In this document: in pieces, positions 9,362-18,458 of the stretch
Layout: every line of letters starts with the position of its first letter
Position numbering within the stretch: position 1 is the first letter of the stretch
Source: Mycobacteriaceae bacterium
GTDB taxonomy: Bacteria > Pseudomonadota > Gammaproteobacteria > Burkholderiales > Burkholderiaceae_D
Assembly: GCA_903970145.1 (NCBI GenBank)
Contig: CAJCHO010000001.1
Coordinates: 19,933-83,932, forward strand
Reading direction: 5' to 3'
DNA: 64,000 nt
The notes under the pieces: generated by a model
Told to the model about the DNA's origin: nothing
The model's input: the letters and a program-made list of their open reading frames with translations, nothing else
The model's database searches: none
Position numbers and translations under genes: made by a program

Positions 9362-9667
9362 CTAGTCCTGGAAATGCCGGGGCGCCTGCGGCGGATGGCC
9401 GATCCGCTCGACAAGAGCATGTTCGCAGGTCTTGAACAGCAGATAGAAGGCGAGGCTGAGATAGCCGTAGCACACCAGTTCGCCCAGCTGCTGCAACGCA
9501 CCATCACCGATTACCATCGTGCCGTAATCGAGAAACAGCATCAGATTGGCCTTAAGCAGATAGACGAGGTTGAACGAGACCAGGCCAAACAGCGCAAAGC
9601 TCAATCCTGCGATCAAAAAGGTCAACACGGGCCGACTGAGTAACAGGGAATACAGGCGATTGCTCAT
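9362..9667 (-). CDS. Small inner-membrane protein, 101 aa
   Basis: The start ATG 9667 is preceded by GAGGAG; the longer frame upstream lacks support. Hydrophobic segments at about residues 13-37, 40-52 and 66-82 predict two or three membrane spans, with a short polar C-terminal tail (HPPQAPRHFQD). The family is not recognised. It lies on the same strand just downstream of the DUF5329 gene and may share its transcript. Confidence 0.65.
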   Translation of the reverse strand: MSNRLYSLLLSRPVLTFLIAGLSFALFGLVSFNLVYLLKANLMLFLDYGTMVIGDGALQQLGELVCYGYLSLAFYLLFKTCEHALVERIGHPPQAPRHFQD

Positions 9668-9710
9668 GGCGCTCTCCTCGCATGTGCGCCAAATGGCGCA
9701 CATCGCAAGA

Positions 9711-10163
9711 TTAGCGCATCGCAGGTGTCGCTGGGCTGGCCGGCGCAGGCGCTGGAGCTCCCGCACTACTGGCCTGGCGCAATTGCGCCAGACGTGCATT
9801 CAGGAACACGGCAGACTCGAGCACCGTGCCGTTGGGTTCACGTACGTGATACGCGAGGCCCGTCATCTCGGACTTGGTCGCGCACAGGCGGATGAAGTCA
9901 TCGGCCGTATGAATCTCGTTTCGGAAGTAGTTCAATTTGTTGTGCAGGTGCTCAGCCGCGTCGGCAGAAGAATATTCGAGCCCGTTGCGGATGAAGACCA
10001 TGCCGTGCGCTTCGGCCACTTCACGGATCAGCGTATCGATGTAGGCTTGCTCGGCCGGAGGAATCGCCGCGCCGGCCGCGCCTGTGCATAGCAGCGTAAG
10101 CGTCATCGCGTAGGTGATGAATCGCAGCTGGCTCGCCCACACGCGTGCGCGCACAAAGCCCAT
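9711..10163 (-). CDS. DUF5329 family exported protein
   Basis: The 150-residue protein has an N-terminal hydrophobic segment (from YAMTLTLLCTGAAGAA) ending in a signal-peptidase-like site. It then shows the DUF5329 pattern: a helix ending in MVFIRNGLEYSSADAAEHL, then YFRNEIHTADDFIRLCATKS and YHVREPNG. A low-complexity Ala/Pro tail follows. It is likely periplasmic, and its function is unknown in the family. The start ATG 10163 has GGAGACAGGT upstream. It is divergent from folE. Confidence 0.75.
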   Translation of the reverse strand: MGFVRARVWASQLRFITYAMTLTLLCTGAAGAAIPPAEQAYIDTLIREVAEAHGMVFIRNGLEYSSADAAEHLHNKLNYFRNEIHTADDFIRLCATKSEMTGLAYHVREPNGTVLESAVFLNARLAQLRQASSAGAPAPAPASPATPAMR

Positions 10164-10528
10164 TACCTGTCTCCATTGTAGTAGGTCCCGCGCTCGCGCT
10201 GCCGGTCCTGATTTGTTCGACTAGACTACCCGATACTCGAGTAAGGTTCAAACGCGCTCCGGGGCCACGCCTGCAGCGGCGAGCCGGGGATAGTAAACTG
10301 CGCAGTTATATATGGCCGCACTGACCTGCACGCAGTTCGACTCTGACTGCATATCGCCGAGCGAACCAAGGCCGCGCAGCAATGGCGAAACAATTGCGCA
10401 GCCGGAGAAAGCGTCGTACGCACCTGCGCAGTGCGTCCTTCCCACCTAACAGAGCATCACGACAGTTGCAGCGAGCGCGGCGGCACGCCGCGCCCTGCTC
10501 TAAGCACCACTTGAACGGGGAACAGCAG
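10164..10528. other. Divergent intergenic region upstream of folE
   Basis: The region between the divergent DUF5329 and folE genes contains the perfect 12-bp palindrome AACTGCGCAGTT (10296-10307). Two further TGCGCAG copies lie at 10395-10401 and 10425-10431, candidate operator half-sites. No coding sequence is supported; the reading frame upstream of folE ATG 10529 has no ribosome binding site. Confidence 0.45.
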
Positions 10529-11092
10529 ATGGCACACGGAAGGTTTGAGCATGACGATTGGCGGCGTCTGATCGCGAGTCTGGGCGATGACCCGGATCGT
10601 CCGGGCCTCAAGGAAACGCCCGAGCGCGCCAGTGCCGCATGGAAGCACTGGGCTTCGGGTTACTCGCAGGATCCGGCCGACGTGCTCAAGGTCTTCGAGG
10701 ACGGGGCCGAGGAGTACAACGAACTGATCGTCGTGCGCGGCATTCCGGTCTACAGCCATTGCGAACATCATCTGGCGCCGTTCTTTGGCAGTGCCACCGT
10801 CGGCTATACCCCCAAAGGTCGCATCGTCGGTCTGTCCAAGCTGACTCGGCTGGTTGACCTGTTCTCCAAGCGCCTGCAAGTCCAGGAACGGCTGACCATG
10901 CAGATCGCGCACTCGCTCATGGAACATCTCGAGCCGCGCTCGGTTGGCGTCGTGATTCGCTGTCGCCACCTGTGCATGGAAAGCCGCGGCATCCGCACAC
11001 CTGGAGAAGAGACAGTTACCTCGGCGCTCGAAGGAGAGTTGCGCACCAATCTCGCCTTGCGCACCGAGTTCCTTGCGATGGCACGCACTTGA
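10529..11092 (+). CDS. folE: GTP cyclohydrolase I
   Basis: FolE converts GTP to 7,8-dihydroneopterin triphosphate, the first step of folate/pterin synthesis, as a cytoplasmic homodecamer. The start ATG 10529 is preceded by a GGGGAA stretch and gives 187 residues, about the usual core length. Visible family motifs are CEHHLAPFFG (zinc Cys and His ligands), GYTPKGRIVGLSKL, RLVDLFSKRLQVQERLT and IRCRHLCMESRGIR (third zinc ligand Cys). The final Arg-rich helix segment LEGELRTN is also present. All key residues appear intact. Confidence 0.95.
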   Translation: MAHGRFEHDDWRRLIASLGDDPDRPGLKETPERASAAWKHWASGYSQDPADVLKVFEDGAEEYNELIVVRGIPVYSHCEHHLAPFFGSATVGYTPKGRIVGLSKLTRLVDLFSKRLQVQERLTMQIAHSLMEHLEPRSVGVVIRCRHLCMESRGIRTPGEETVTSALEGELRTNLALRTEFLAMART

Positions 11093-11111
11093 AGTCGGGG
11101 CTTGGGTCGCT

Positions 11112-12116
11112 CTAGAGCGTGATCACCAGATAGGCGAGGTAGAGCAGGCCATTGACCATCAGCGCCCACAAGGCAAGGCCGCCGCGCCGGGCGTTCAGGC
11201 GCAGCCACGCCGCCGCAATCAGAGTCACCGCGACGCCGCTTAGCACCTCGATACGCGGCTGCCACGGGGTCAGGGTGATGCCGATGGCCGGCAATAGCGT
11301 CCCCTGAAAAACCATTGCTCCGGTGATATTGCCAAAGGCAAGGGTGTCCTTGTCACGACGGACCCAGAGAATGCTGTTTACTTTCTCGGGCAGCTCGGTG
11401 GCGATCGGAATGATCAACAGCGAGAGCAGTAGCGCCGAAATGCCCAGTGCACGAGCGGCCGATTCAACGGCGTCGATGAATCCCTTCGCGCCGGCTATCA
11501 ACAATGCCACGCCAAGACCCAGTTGGATGAGAATTACCGCCATATTGCGTGGCAGCCCTAGCGTTTCGAGAAACATCCTCCGGTCGGGTTCGGTGCGATT
11601 GCCTTCCCGCACCAGCGCCGCCGAGGCACGCATGGTCAGGGTAACGTAGCCGCCGTAGAGCAGCACGAGTAGCAGCGAGAGCGCAAGGCGCACTGAGCGC
11701 GCATCGCCAGGAACGTACATCGCGCCGGCCGCGATCGCGAAGGCCAGCAAAAAGAAGTTCATGTCGCGCACGAAGCCGCCGCGTTCGGGCGCAATTACTC
11801 CGCGCAGCCCGCGTGCGCCAAGTGCCGCCAGCGCCATGAGGCAGGTTGAGAGCGTCGAGAGCATCAGCGGTGCGCCAAGGATCGCACCCACACCGATCTC
11901 CTCATTGACGCGCGCGTCCGCAGTACCGGCGATGAGCGCCAGGAGCGGCACGGTTGTCTCAGGCAAGGCGGTGCCAACCGCGGCAAAGATCGAACCTGTC
12001 ACCCCGTCGGAAATCTGCAGTCTCGCGCCGAGGTGTTCGAGCGCATTGGTAAAAAGCTGTGCGGCGCCCAATATCACCGCCAGCATCAGGATCAGTTCGA
12101 GGGCGAGCAGGATCAT
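11112..12116 (-). CDS. Calcium/sodium:cation antiporter (CaCA family)
   Basis: The 334-residue integral membrane protein has about ten hydrophobic segments and two inverted alpha-repeats, as in the CaCA exchangers: TGSIFAAVGTALPETTVPLL near the N-terminus and LLIIPIATELPEKVNSILW in the second half. Both contain the conserved acidic Glu after the Pro. It is presumably an inner-membrane exchanger of Ca2+ or another cation for Na+ or H+. It is convergent with folE, so no functional link is implied. Confidence 0.85.
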   Translation of the reverse strand: MILLALELILMLAVILGAAQLFTNALEHLGARLQISDGVTGSIFAAVGTALPETTVPLLALIAGTADARVNEEIGVGAILGAPLMLSTLSTCLMALAALGARGLRGVIAPERGGFVRDMNFFLLAFAIAAGAMYVPGDARSVRLALSLLLVLLYGGYVTLTMRASAALVREGNRTEPDRRMFLETLGLPRNMAVILIQLGLGVALLIAGAKGFIDAVESAARALGISALLLSLLIIPIATELPEKVNSILWVRRDKDTLAFGNITGAMVFQGTLLPAIGITLTPWQPRIEVLSGVAVTLIAAAWLRLNARRGGLALWALMVNGLLYLAYLVITL

Positions 12117-12262
12117 CGCCTCACTGCGTGAGCGGCGCGCGCATTTGTGTCCGGCGTCCTAGTCATGGCCATGCGATCGTCGGGATCTCGTTCTGCCGCT
12201 AGGGTGGGCTCATCGAGTGTGCCCGGTCTGCGCAAGTATATACACGAGCCGACGGCGGATTC

Positions 12263-13791
12263 TCACAGGCGCGACTCCCGCCAGCGACGACACAAGGCCG
12301 AAGGGGCAATCGAATACTGGCGCTGCACGGCGCAGGCGAACGCCTGATAACTCGGGAACCCGGCAGCGCATGCCAGGCTCTCGAGAGATACTCGCGGCGC
12401 GTTCGCCGAGGTCTCAAAGCGGCATTGCGCTTCGGACAGTCTGAGTGTGGTCAGCGCCCGTTTTGGGGCTACGCCGCGCGTTCGCTTGAACGCATACTCA
12501 AGCCGACGTCGCGAAACCCCCAAGAGGTCGGTGATTTGGGCGACCGTGAGCGGTGTGTCGAGACGCTCCCGGACGATTGCGAGCGCCCGCTCGACGAGTT
12601 GCTCGTCAGAGCCATAGAGAGGGATGCTGCTGCGTTCGTGAACCAGGGGATACACCGGCGCGCGCAGGGCGCTGTCGGCAACACGGCGTGCCAGTACCAG
12701 TGCCGCCGGGTGGTCTCCGATCGCCTCGCAGGCCAGCGAAGCCAGGTACAGGCCCTGGCGCTGACCCGTGCTCAGCTCGCCTTGCGGCAGGTTCACCAGG
12801 GGCGCTGCGAGCCACTGGCGGGCCAGTGCAAAGTTGCCGGTGCGGCAGTGGAGCGCGCCGATGGCCAGACGCGCGTTGCGGATCTCATGGACCTGGCCAT
12901 CCCGAACTGCGCGGGCGTGGTAGTCGACGAGCAGCGGCAGTCCCTCCTGGACTGCGCCCGTCAAGGCGAGCGCCCTGCCCCGCGCGAAGTCGGTCAGGCG
13001 CAATTGCACTTCGGACTTGGACAAGTCCCTGCGATCCACGTGCGCTTGCAGGCCGTCGGCCAGTGCCTGCGCGTACTCAGCCGCGGCCGCGAAGGCGGCG
13101 CGCGGTGGCAGCTGACAACCCGATTCGAGCCAGCAGCCAAGCGCCGTCTGGTAAGCCAGCTCGGCGTGCCCAGAACACAGCCTGCGCTTCGCTATCGGCG
13201 CACTGCAGATTCAAAAGCTGCTGGGCGGCCTGCTCGAGCTCAATCCGACGATCGTGTGCGATGGCAATACGACCTTGCAACACGTAGAGCTCGCGGCTGG
13301 CGCCCGCCTCGGAATCCGTGTCGATATGCGCGGCCAGTGCTGCGTGGATCAGACGCGTCGCTAACGCCAATTGGCCGCGCAGCAGGGCGAGCTCCGCCGC
13401 GACCATCTGGCTGATCCAGCGCGCCGGTCCCTGCCGACTGACCGCCGATTTGCGTAGCCATTCGATCGCCTCGTCGTCACGACCGCGGCGCGCTGCCGAA
13501 AGCGCCAATAACAGCGTGACTGCGGGATCCTCAGGAGAGCAGCGAGTCCTCAAGCTGCTGCGCCTTGGCCCGGATGGGATCCGAGCCACAGTTTTTCGCG
13601 AGCTCGATGATGTGGCGTGCGTAGCTGCGGTTACGCATGAGCCAAGCGATATCGACACGCTCGCCGCGTGTGTGCCTGAGGTGATTGGCAATCACGCCGG
13701 CGCAGACGATCGCCTGCAGTGTCGGGTCCGCAGGACCATCGGCGGTCGGCGGTGCGCCAGAAGACCGCTGCTTGGGGGCGACGGGAATCAT
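12263..13791 (-). pseudogene. TPR-like regulator with C-terminal AraC-type HTH, broken by two frameshifts
   Basis: Three open frames on the minus strand join into one protein. The first (from ATG 13791, behind GTGAGGT) ends at 13531 in LEDSLLS. Continuation with PEDPAVTLLLAL is in the next frame down to about 13170, and the third frame (from about HAELAYQTALGCWLESG) runs to 12263. Each junction needs a one-base shift in the same direction. The first two thirds is helical, TPR-like; the C-terminal 110 residues are an AraC/XylS HTH (VAQITDLLGVSRRRLEYAFK; then SLACAAGFPSYQAF). An intact gene would be a transcription regulator of about 500 residues. The shifts may be real inactivation or assembly errors. 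Confidence 0.8.
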
Positions 13792-13803
13792 GATGGACCT
13801 CAC

Positions 13804-14351
13804 CTGTGGGGATAATAGGGACCGGGAGCTGCGCGCGGCAGGATGCCGCTTTCTTGCACTCCTACCTTAGCTGCGCGTGGAGCCCAGCACGAGTCATCGC
13901 GCATGACCAACTCGTGGCTATTCGATTACCGGATGCAGTAAAGAGCGCGCCACAGACCGAGCCGCGCCAGTTTCCAGGCCGGAGCTTTGAGGTAATTCAA
14001 AATGGGTCATTATTGTGTTTTATCAATGGCTTATTTTTCTTTTATGATGTATTTTATAGAATTGGGTGTTTGGGTTCAGTCCATCTGCGCTACGCGGCCC
14101 ACAGGGCAGCGCACGCGCCTCGGATGCCGGCCAGCGGATTTCCGTTATCATCGCTCCCGCAGTTGCCTGGCCCGTCGCGCACAAGGCCAAGCCCGGCATC
14201 TGGTCAGGCGCACAGTCCGGCTTTCTTGCAAACTCATAGAAGCCGCGCCACTGAATGGGACTCGCCGGCCCGCTCGCGCAGCACGTCCTTCCGACGGACC
14301 GCAACACTACTTTATATAAGAGCAAGTCGCCGCGGCGCTGGCGACGCATAG
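13804..14351. other. Long intergenic region with an AT-rich patch
   Basis: About 550 nt between the regulator remnant and fpr. An AT-rich island at about 13993-14075 contrasts with the GC-rich flanks. A TTATATA-like -10 candidate lies at 14311-14318. The hairpin GTCGCC (14326-14331) / GGCGAC (14340-14345) stands 6 nt before the first fpr start. Open frames here have poor composition and no ribosome binding sites. Confidence 0.5.
14326..14345 (+). promoter_or_regulatory. Hairpin in the fpr leader
   Basis: The inverted repeat GTCGCC-N8-GGCGAC lies directly upstream of the ATG at 14352, where a Shine-Dalgarno sequence would be expected and is not seen. It could modulate translation start; this is inference. 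Confidence 0.3.
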
Positions 14352-15140
14352 ATGGGTATTGCAATGGCTGCATTCAACACCGAACGGGTCACCAGTGTGC
14401 ATCACTGGAACGAAACACTATTTAGCTTTACGACTACGCGCGACCCTGCCCTGCGCTTTCACAATGGCCACTTCGTCATGCTCGGCCTCGAGGTCGATGG
14501 CAGACCGCTCATGCGTGCCTACAGCATCGCCAGCGCGAACTACGAAGAGGAGCTCGAATTCCTCTCCATCAAGGTGGCCAATGGACCGCTGACCTCGCGG
14601 CTGCAGCATCTGGCGGTCGGCGATAGCGTATTGGTGAGTCGCAAACCAGTCGGCACCCTGGTGGTGGACGATCTTAAGCCCGGCAAGCACCTTTACCTGT
14701 TTGGCACCGGTACGGGCTTGGCACCCTTCATGAGCATCATCAAGGATCCGCAGACTTACGAGCGCTTTGAGAAGGTCGTCCTGATCCACGGCGTGCGAGT
14801 GGTCAGCGAGCTCGCCTATGCCGATTTCATTGAAAATACCCTTCCGGGCAACGAGTACTTCGGTGAAGTCGTACGTGAAAAGCTCATTTATTACCCGACC
14901 GTGACCCGCGAGGATTTCCGCAATCGCGGCCGCGTCACCGACCTGATCGATTCGGGCAGGCTTTTCGAGGACATCGGCATCACACCGCTGGACCCGGCAC
15001 AGGATCGCGCCATGCTGTGCGGCAGTCCGGCCATGTTGCGCGATCTGTGCAAGCAGCTCGATGCCCGGGGCTTTCACGCCTCACCCGGCATAGGCGAGCC
15101 GGGCGACTATGTCATCGAGCGCGCCTTCGTCGAACGCTAG
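14352..15140 (+). CDS. fpr: Ferredoxin--NADP+ reductase
   Basis: The protein (262 residues, or 258 from ATG 14364) has the FNR-type FAD/NADP fold: RAYSIAS for flavin binding, LSIKVANGPLTS, then LFGTGTGLAPFMSI (NADP-binding GTGTGxAP) and AMLCGSPAML. The C-terminus is YVIERAFVER, as in bacterial class-I Fpr enzymes. It transfers electrons between NADPH and ferredoxin/flavodoxin in the cytoplasm, often for Fe-S cluster repair and oxidative stress. No clear ribosome binding site precedes either start codon. Confidence 0.93.
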   Translation: MGIAMAAFNTERVTSVHHWNETLFSFTTTRDPALRFHNGHFVMLGLEVDGRPLMRAYSIASANYEEELEFLSIKVANGPLTSRLQHLAVGDSVLVSRKPVGTLVVDDLKPGKHLYLFGTGTGLAPFMSIIKDPQTYERFEKVVLIHGVRVVSELAYADFIENTLPGNEYFGEVVREKLIYYPTVTREDFRNRGRVTDLIDSGRLFEDIGITPLDPAQDRAMLCGSPAMLRDLCKQLDARGFHASPGIGEPGDYVIERAFVER

Positions 15141-15146
15141 CCAGCG

Positions 15147-15923
15147 CTACATGTGGCGAAACCGGTGGGCGTACTGACGGCTGACCGGCAATTGCGCGCC
15201 GCGTCCGCGCAAACTGATCATGGTCTTACCCATCACGTCGCGACGGGCTGACAGGACATGGCTGGCGTTGACCACGATACTGCGGTGCACCTGCCAGAAT
15301 AGTTCCGGATCGAGCTGATCGAGCAGTTCCGAGAGACCCGTGCGAATCAGGAGCTCCCCGGCATGCTGCTCGTTTACGACCTCGACGATGGTGTATTTGT
15401 CGGCCGCCCGAAAGCATAGTACGTCCTCGACCGGAATCTGCCGGACCTCCTCGCCGACGGCAACGCGTACCCAGCGCATATGTCCGGCACCGGCAGTGCG
15501 CGTACCGAGCGACTGCTGCAGCTGCGCCAGGAGCGCGTCGAGCGCCGGGGGCCCGCGCCGCTCGCGCAGCGCTGCCTTGAGGTGCTCGACGGTACGCGAG
15601 AGGCGCTCGTCGGTCACCGGTTTGAGCAGGTAATCGATCGCATGGTGCTCGAAGGCTTCGATGGCAAACTCGTCGAAAGCCGTTACGAAGACGATGCGGC
15701 AGGCGCGCTCTCCGAGTCCGGCTGCCACTTCCAGGCCCGACAGTCCGGGCATGCGAATGTCGAGAAACGCCACGTCCGGCTCCAGGCGTTCAATCAATTG
15801 CAGGGCCTCGTTGCCGCTGGCTGCGTAGCCGGCAATCTCGAGCTCGGGCCACAGCGACGCCAGGCGTGCCCCGAGGAACTCTGCCAGGTGCGGCTCGTCA
15901 TCGGCGATGATGGCGCTATTCAC
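15147..15923 (-). CDS. LytTR-family response regulator
   Basis: The N-terminal receiver domain (about 1-120) has the acidic pair DDE, phospho-acceptor Asp in FLDIRMPGLSG, and Thr/Lys in VTAFDEFAIEAF...LLKP. The C-terminal LytTR DNA-binding domain (about 150-258) shows ILCFRAADKYTIVE-like and WQVHRSIVVNASHV stretches. The start is GTG 15923, overlapping the kinase stop by four bases (GTGA), so the pair is translationally coupled. It resembles the AlgR/LytR type; the target genes are unknown. Confidence 0.92.
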   Translation of the reverse strand: MNSAIIADDEPHLAEFLGARLASLWPELEIAGYAASGNEALQLIERLEPDVAFLDIRMPGLSGLEVAAGLGERACRIVFVTAFDEFAIEAFEHHAIDYLLKPVTDERLSRTVEHLKAALRERRGPPALDALLAQLQQSLGTRTAGAGHMRWVRVAVGEEVRQIPVEDVLCFRAADKYTIVEVVNEQHAGELLIRTGLSELLDQLDPELFWQVHRSIVVNASHVLSARRDVMGKTMISLRGRGAQLPVSRQYAHRFRHM

Positions 15924-17110
15924 GGGCTCACCAGTGGCAGCCAGAGAGCGACAACCGTGCCGCCCCCGGGATTTTCGCGTATCACCATGCGCGCCGAATC
16001 GCCGTAGATGAGGTTCAGGCGTTCGCGCACATTGGTCAGGCCGAATCCGTTACCGGGATCGCCGCCAAATCCCATTCCGCTATCGGCAATCTCGATGCCG
16101 AGCATGTCGTCGTCGCGTCGCGCGCGAATCTCGACCGTTCCGCCCTCCACCTTGGGCTCGATGCCGTGCTTCAAGGCATTTTCGACGATCGGCTGCAGCA
16201 GCATGGGCGCGAGCTGCACCTGGCTCAAGCCTTCCTCCAATTCGAGATCAAAGCGCAGACGTGAACCGAGTCGAAAGCGAAACACCGACAGGTAGGCGCG
16301 CAAAAGATCAAACTCGAGCGCAAGCGTCGTCTGATCGAGGCGCGCCACGCGCAGTGAAGTACGCAGATAGCGGATCAGATCTTCGAGCATTGCGTGTGCG
16401 TCCGCCGGTCTGGAATCCATCAGGCTAGCGACATTGGCAAGGGTATTGAACAGGAAATGCGGCTCGATTTGCGCCTGCATCATGCGCAGGGTAGCCTGCG
16501 CAGCACGCGCTTCAGCGGCAAGCGAGCGAATACGTTCACGATCCGCCTCGGCCTGGGCGCGATTGGCGCGACCCTGGGCGGCGGAGACCTGTATGAACAC
16601 GAAGGTGATCATGACCCCGAGACCGACCGACGCTGCCAGTGAGTAACTGCGCGCACCCCCCCAGGTCGTCACCAGCGTTCCCAGGCGCAGATAACTGACC
16701 AGATTAAAGCCGATGATGCCGCCCAGCAGCGGCAGGCCGACCCAGTAAATTCCCTGGGCCAGGGGCGACCAGCAACGCACGCGCTCAACTCCGATGAGCA
16801 GGTTTGCGAGGGTGCCAAGCGCCATCATCGAGTAACCGATTCCCTGCGCGTAGGGAAACACCTGCAGGTAAACAAATCCCAGGGGCGTGTCCTCGAATGC
16901 CGTGACGCCCAGCGCGATAAATGCCGCCACAAGCGCGTTCAGGATCCCGGTCAAGAGGACGTGAGCCCAGAACGGCCCCTCCTTGGCTCCCCATGGGCTC
17001 CAGAAGCTGCGCGTAGCCAGTCCGAGGGCAAGGCGCAGTTTCGTGGTCAGGCGGACTTGGGTGGTGTCGGACTGCACAGTCAGCATTCTCGCTTGGCGCT
17101 TCTCAATCAC
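15920..17110 (-). CDS. LytS-type sensor histidine kinase
   Basis: Several hydrophobic segments in residues of about 45-180 form a membrane sensor. A coiled linker (RANRAQAEADRERIRSLAAEA) leads into a His_kinase domain with QIEPHFLFNTLANVASL (phospho-accepting His), LQPIVENALKHGIEP (N box) and GMGFGGDPGNGFGLTNVRER (G boxes). The start is GTG 17110 or ATG 17086; neither has a strong ribosome site. It phosphorylates the response regulator encoded directly downstream. The signal is unknown. Confidence 0.9.
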   Translation of the reverse strand: MIEKRQARMLTVQSDTTQVRLTTKLRLALGLATRSFWSPWGAKEGPFWAHVLLTGILNALVAAFIALGVTAFEDTPLGFVYLQVFPYAQGIGYSMMALGTLANLLIGVERVRCWSPLAQGIYWVGLPLLGGIIGFNLVSYLRLGTLVTTWGGARSYSLAASVGLGVMITFVFIQVSAAQGRANRAQAEADRERIRSLAAEARAAQATLRMMQAQIEPHFLFNTLANVASLMDSRPADAHAMLEDLIRYLRTSLRVARLDQTTLALEFDLLRAYLSVFRFRLGSRLRFDLELEEGLSQVQLAPMLLQPIVENALKHGIEPKVEGGTVEIRARRDDDMLGIEIADSGMGFGGDPGNGFGLTNVRERLNLIYGDSARMVIRENPGGGTVVALWLPLVSP

Positions 17111-17327
17111 AGTTCAGAATCGGACGGCAAACGCGAGTGTAATGAACTGGCCGGCCAGCGGTCAGTCTTGCGACCAGTCGCCAAAGGCTGGCGTAGATTG
17201 CCCACAAAGTGCGCCAAGCGGTTGTTTTCTCGCCGAAAGTCACTTCTTAAGTCCATTGCGCAACGTCCGCCCGGGTAGCATGATTGCGATTCCTCGGTCG
17301 ATCCGGCACCCCCTAAGCCGCCGCCAC

Positions 17328-18458
17328 ATGCAGCAAGAAAAGCTCTCCAGCCGCATTCTCGTCAGCATCCTGTTCACCTGCGTGATACTCGCCGGGGCGT
17401 TTGTCGTCCTGGGACCGTTCCTGCTGTCGATCATCTGGGCGGCCATCATCGCCACGGCATCCTGGGGTCTGTACCGCTGGGTCTTGCGCAAGTGCGGCAA
17501 TCGCAGCGCGCCAGCGGCGCTCATTACCACGCTGATTATCACCTTCGCGCTCGTCGGGCCAATGGTCATGCTTGTCGTTTTCGTGACCCAGGACATCGCT
17601 GCGGTCACCGGCTATCTGATCCAGGCCGATACCCACGGCGTCCCACCGCCCGATTGGCTGGCACGTCTGCCCTATGGCGGCGATCTCATCCAGGAGCAGT
17701 GGCAGCTGTACCTGGCGCAGCCCAACCAGCTCTCGATCGTGCTGCACGAAACCCTGGCCACCAAACTCAATGTCATCCAGTCGGCAGCCGGGGGGCTCCT
17801 GATCAATCTGAGCGGCCGTCTCGCGACTCTGGTATTCGCACTCTGGGTGCTGTATTTCTTTTACCGCGATGGTCGCGCCCTGACTACGCACATCAATCAG
17901 ATCGGCTACAAGTGGCTTGACCAGCGCTGGCCGGCCTATGTGCACCTCGTTCCGGGTGCCCTGCGCGCAGCGGTCAATGGTCTGGTCATCGTCGGTTTTG
18001 GGGAGGCCCTCCTCTTGAGCGCGCTGTTCTGGTTGTGCGGCGTGCCTTCGGCCGTGCTGTTTGGCTGCGCCACGGCGGTGCTGGCGTTCGTGCCGATGGG
18101 CGCACTGGTGCTGCTCTCGGTGATCGGCGTGGTGATGTTTGCCAGTGGCGCGACGGTCGTCGCGGTGGTTCTGGTCGTTGTCGGGCTGTTGATCGTCATG
18201 GGTGCGGACTACACGGTGCGACCCATGCTGATTCAGGGCGGCACCCAGCTGCCCTTTCTGGGTATTCTGTTCGGGATTTTCGGTGGCGTGGTGTCGATGG
18301 GTATCGTGGGCCTGATCATCGGGCCGGTCATGCTCGTGCTCTTGATGGTGTTTTTCCGTGAGGCCGCGGTTGACGAGAGCGCGGTAAACCTCGAGTTCGA
18401 CGCGGCCAGCCCGGAGATCCACCCGGCACCGCAGAAGAAGAAAGCCGGGAGCCGCTAA
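17328..18458 (+). CDS. AI-2E family transporter (permease)
   Basis: From ATG 17328 (ATG 17280 also possible) the 376-residue protein has about eight hydrophobic segments with the family's arrangement: two N-terminal helices, a periplasmic stretch, then [12 protein letters not shown] and [10 protein letters not shown]. Late motifs [12 protein letters not shown] and [11 protein letters not shown] are typical of PF01594 proteins. The family includes Na+/H+ antiporters and putative AI-2 exporters, so the substrate is unclear. The stop overlaps the purT start (TAATG). Confidence 0.88.
   Translation: MQQEKLSSRILVSILFTCVILAGAFVVLGPFLLSIIWAAIIATASWGLYRWVLRKCGNRSAPAALITTLIITFALVGPMVMLVVFVTQDIAAVTGYLIQADTHGVPPPDWLARLPYGGDLIQEQWQLYLAQPNQLSIVLHETLATKLNVIQSAAGGLLINLSGRLATLVFALWVLYFFYRDGRALTTHINQIGYKWLDQRWPAYVHLVPGALRAAVNGLVIVGFGEALLLSALFWLCGVPSAVLFGCATAVLAFVPMGALVLLSVIGVVMFASGATVVAVVLVVVGLLIVMGADYTVRPMLIQGGTQLPFLGILFGIFGGVVSMGIVGLIIGPVMLVLLMVFFREAAVDESAVNLEFDAASPEIHPAPQKKKAGSR

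Noticed and set aside
14002..14319. Open frame of 105 codons in the AT-rich patch before fpr
   Set aside because: No ribosome site and odd composition; the first 30 residues look hydrophobic only because of the AT-rich DNA.
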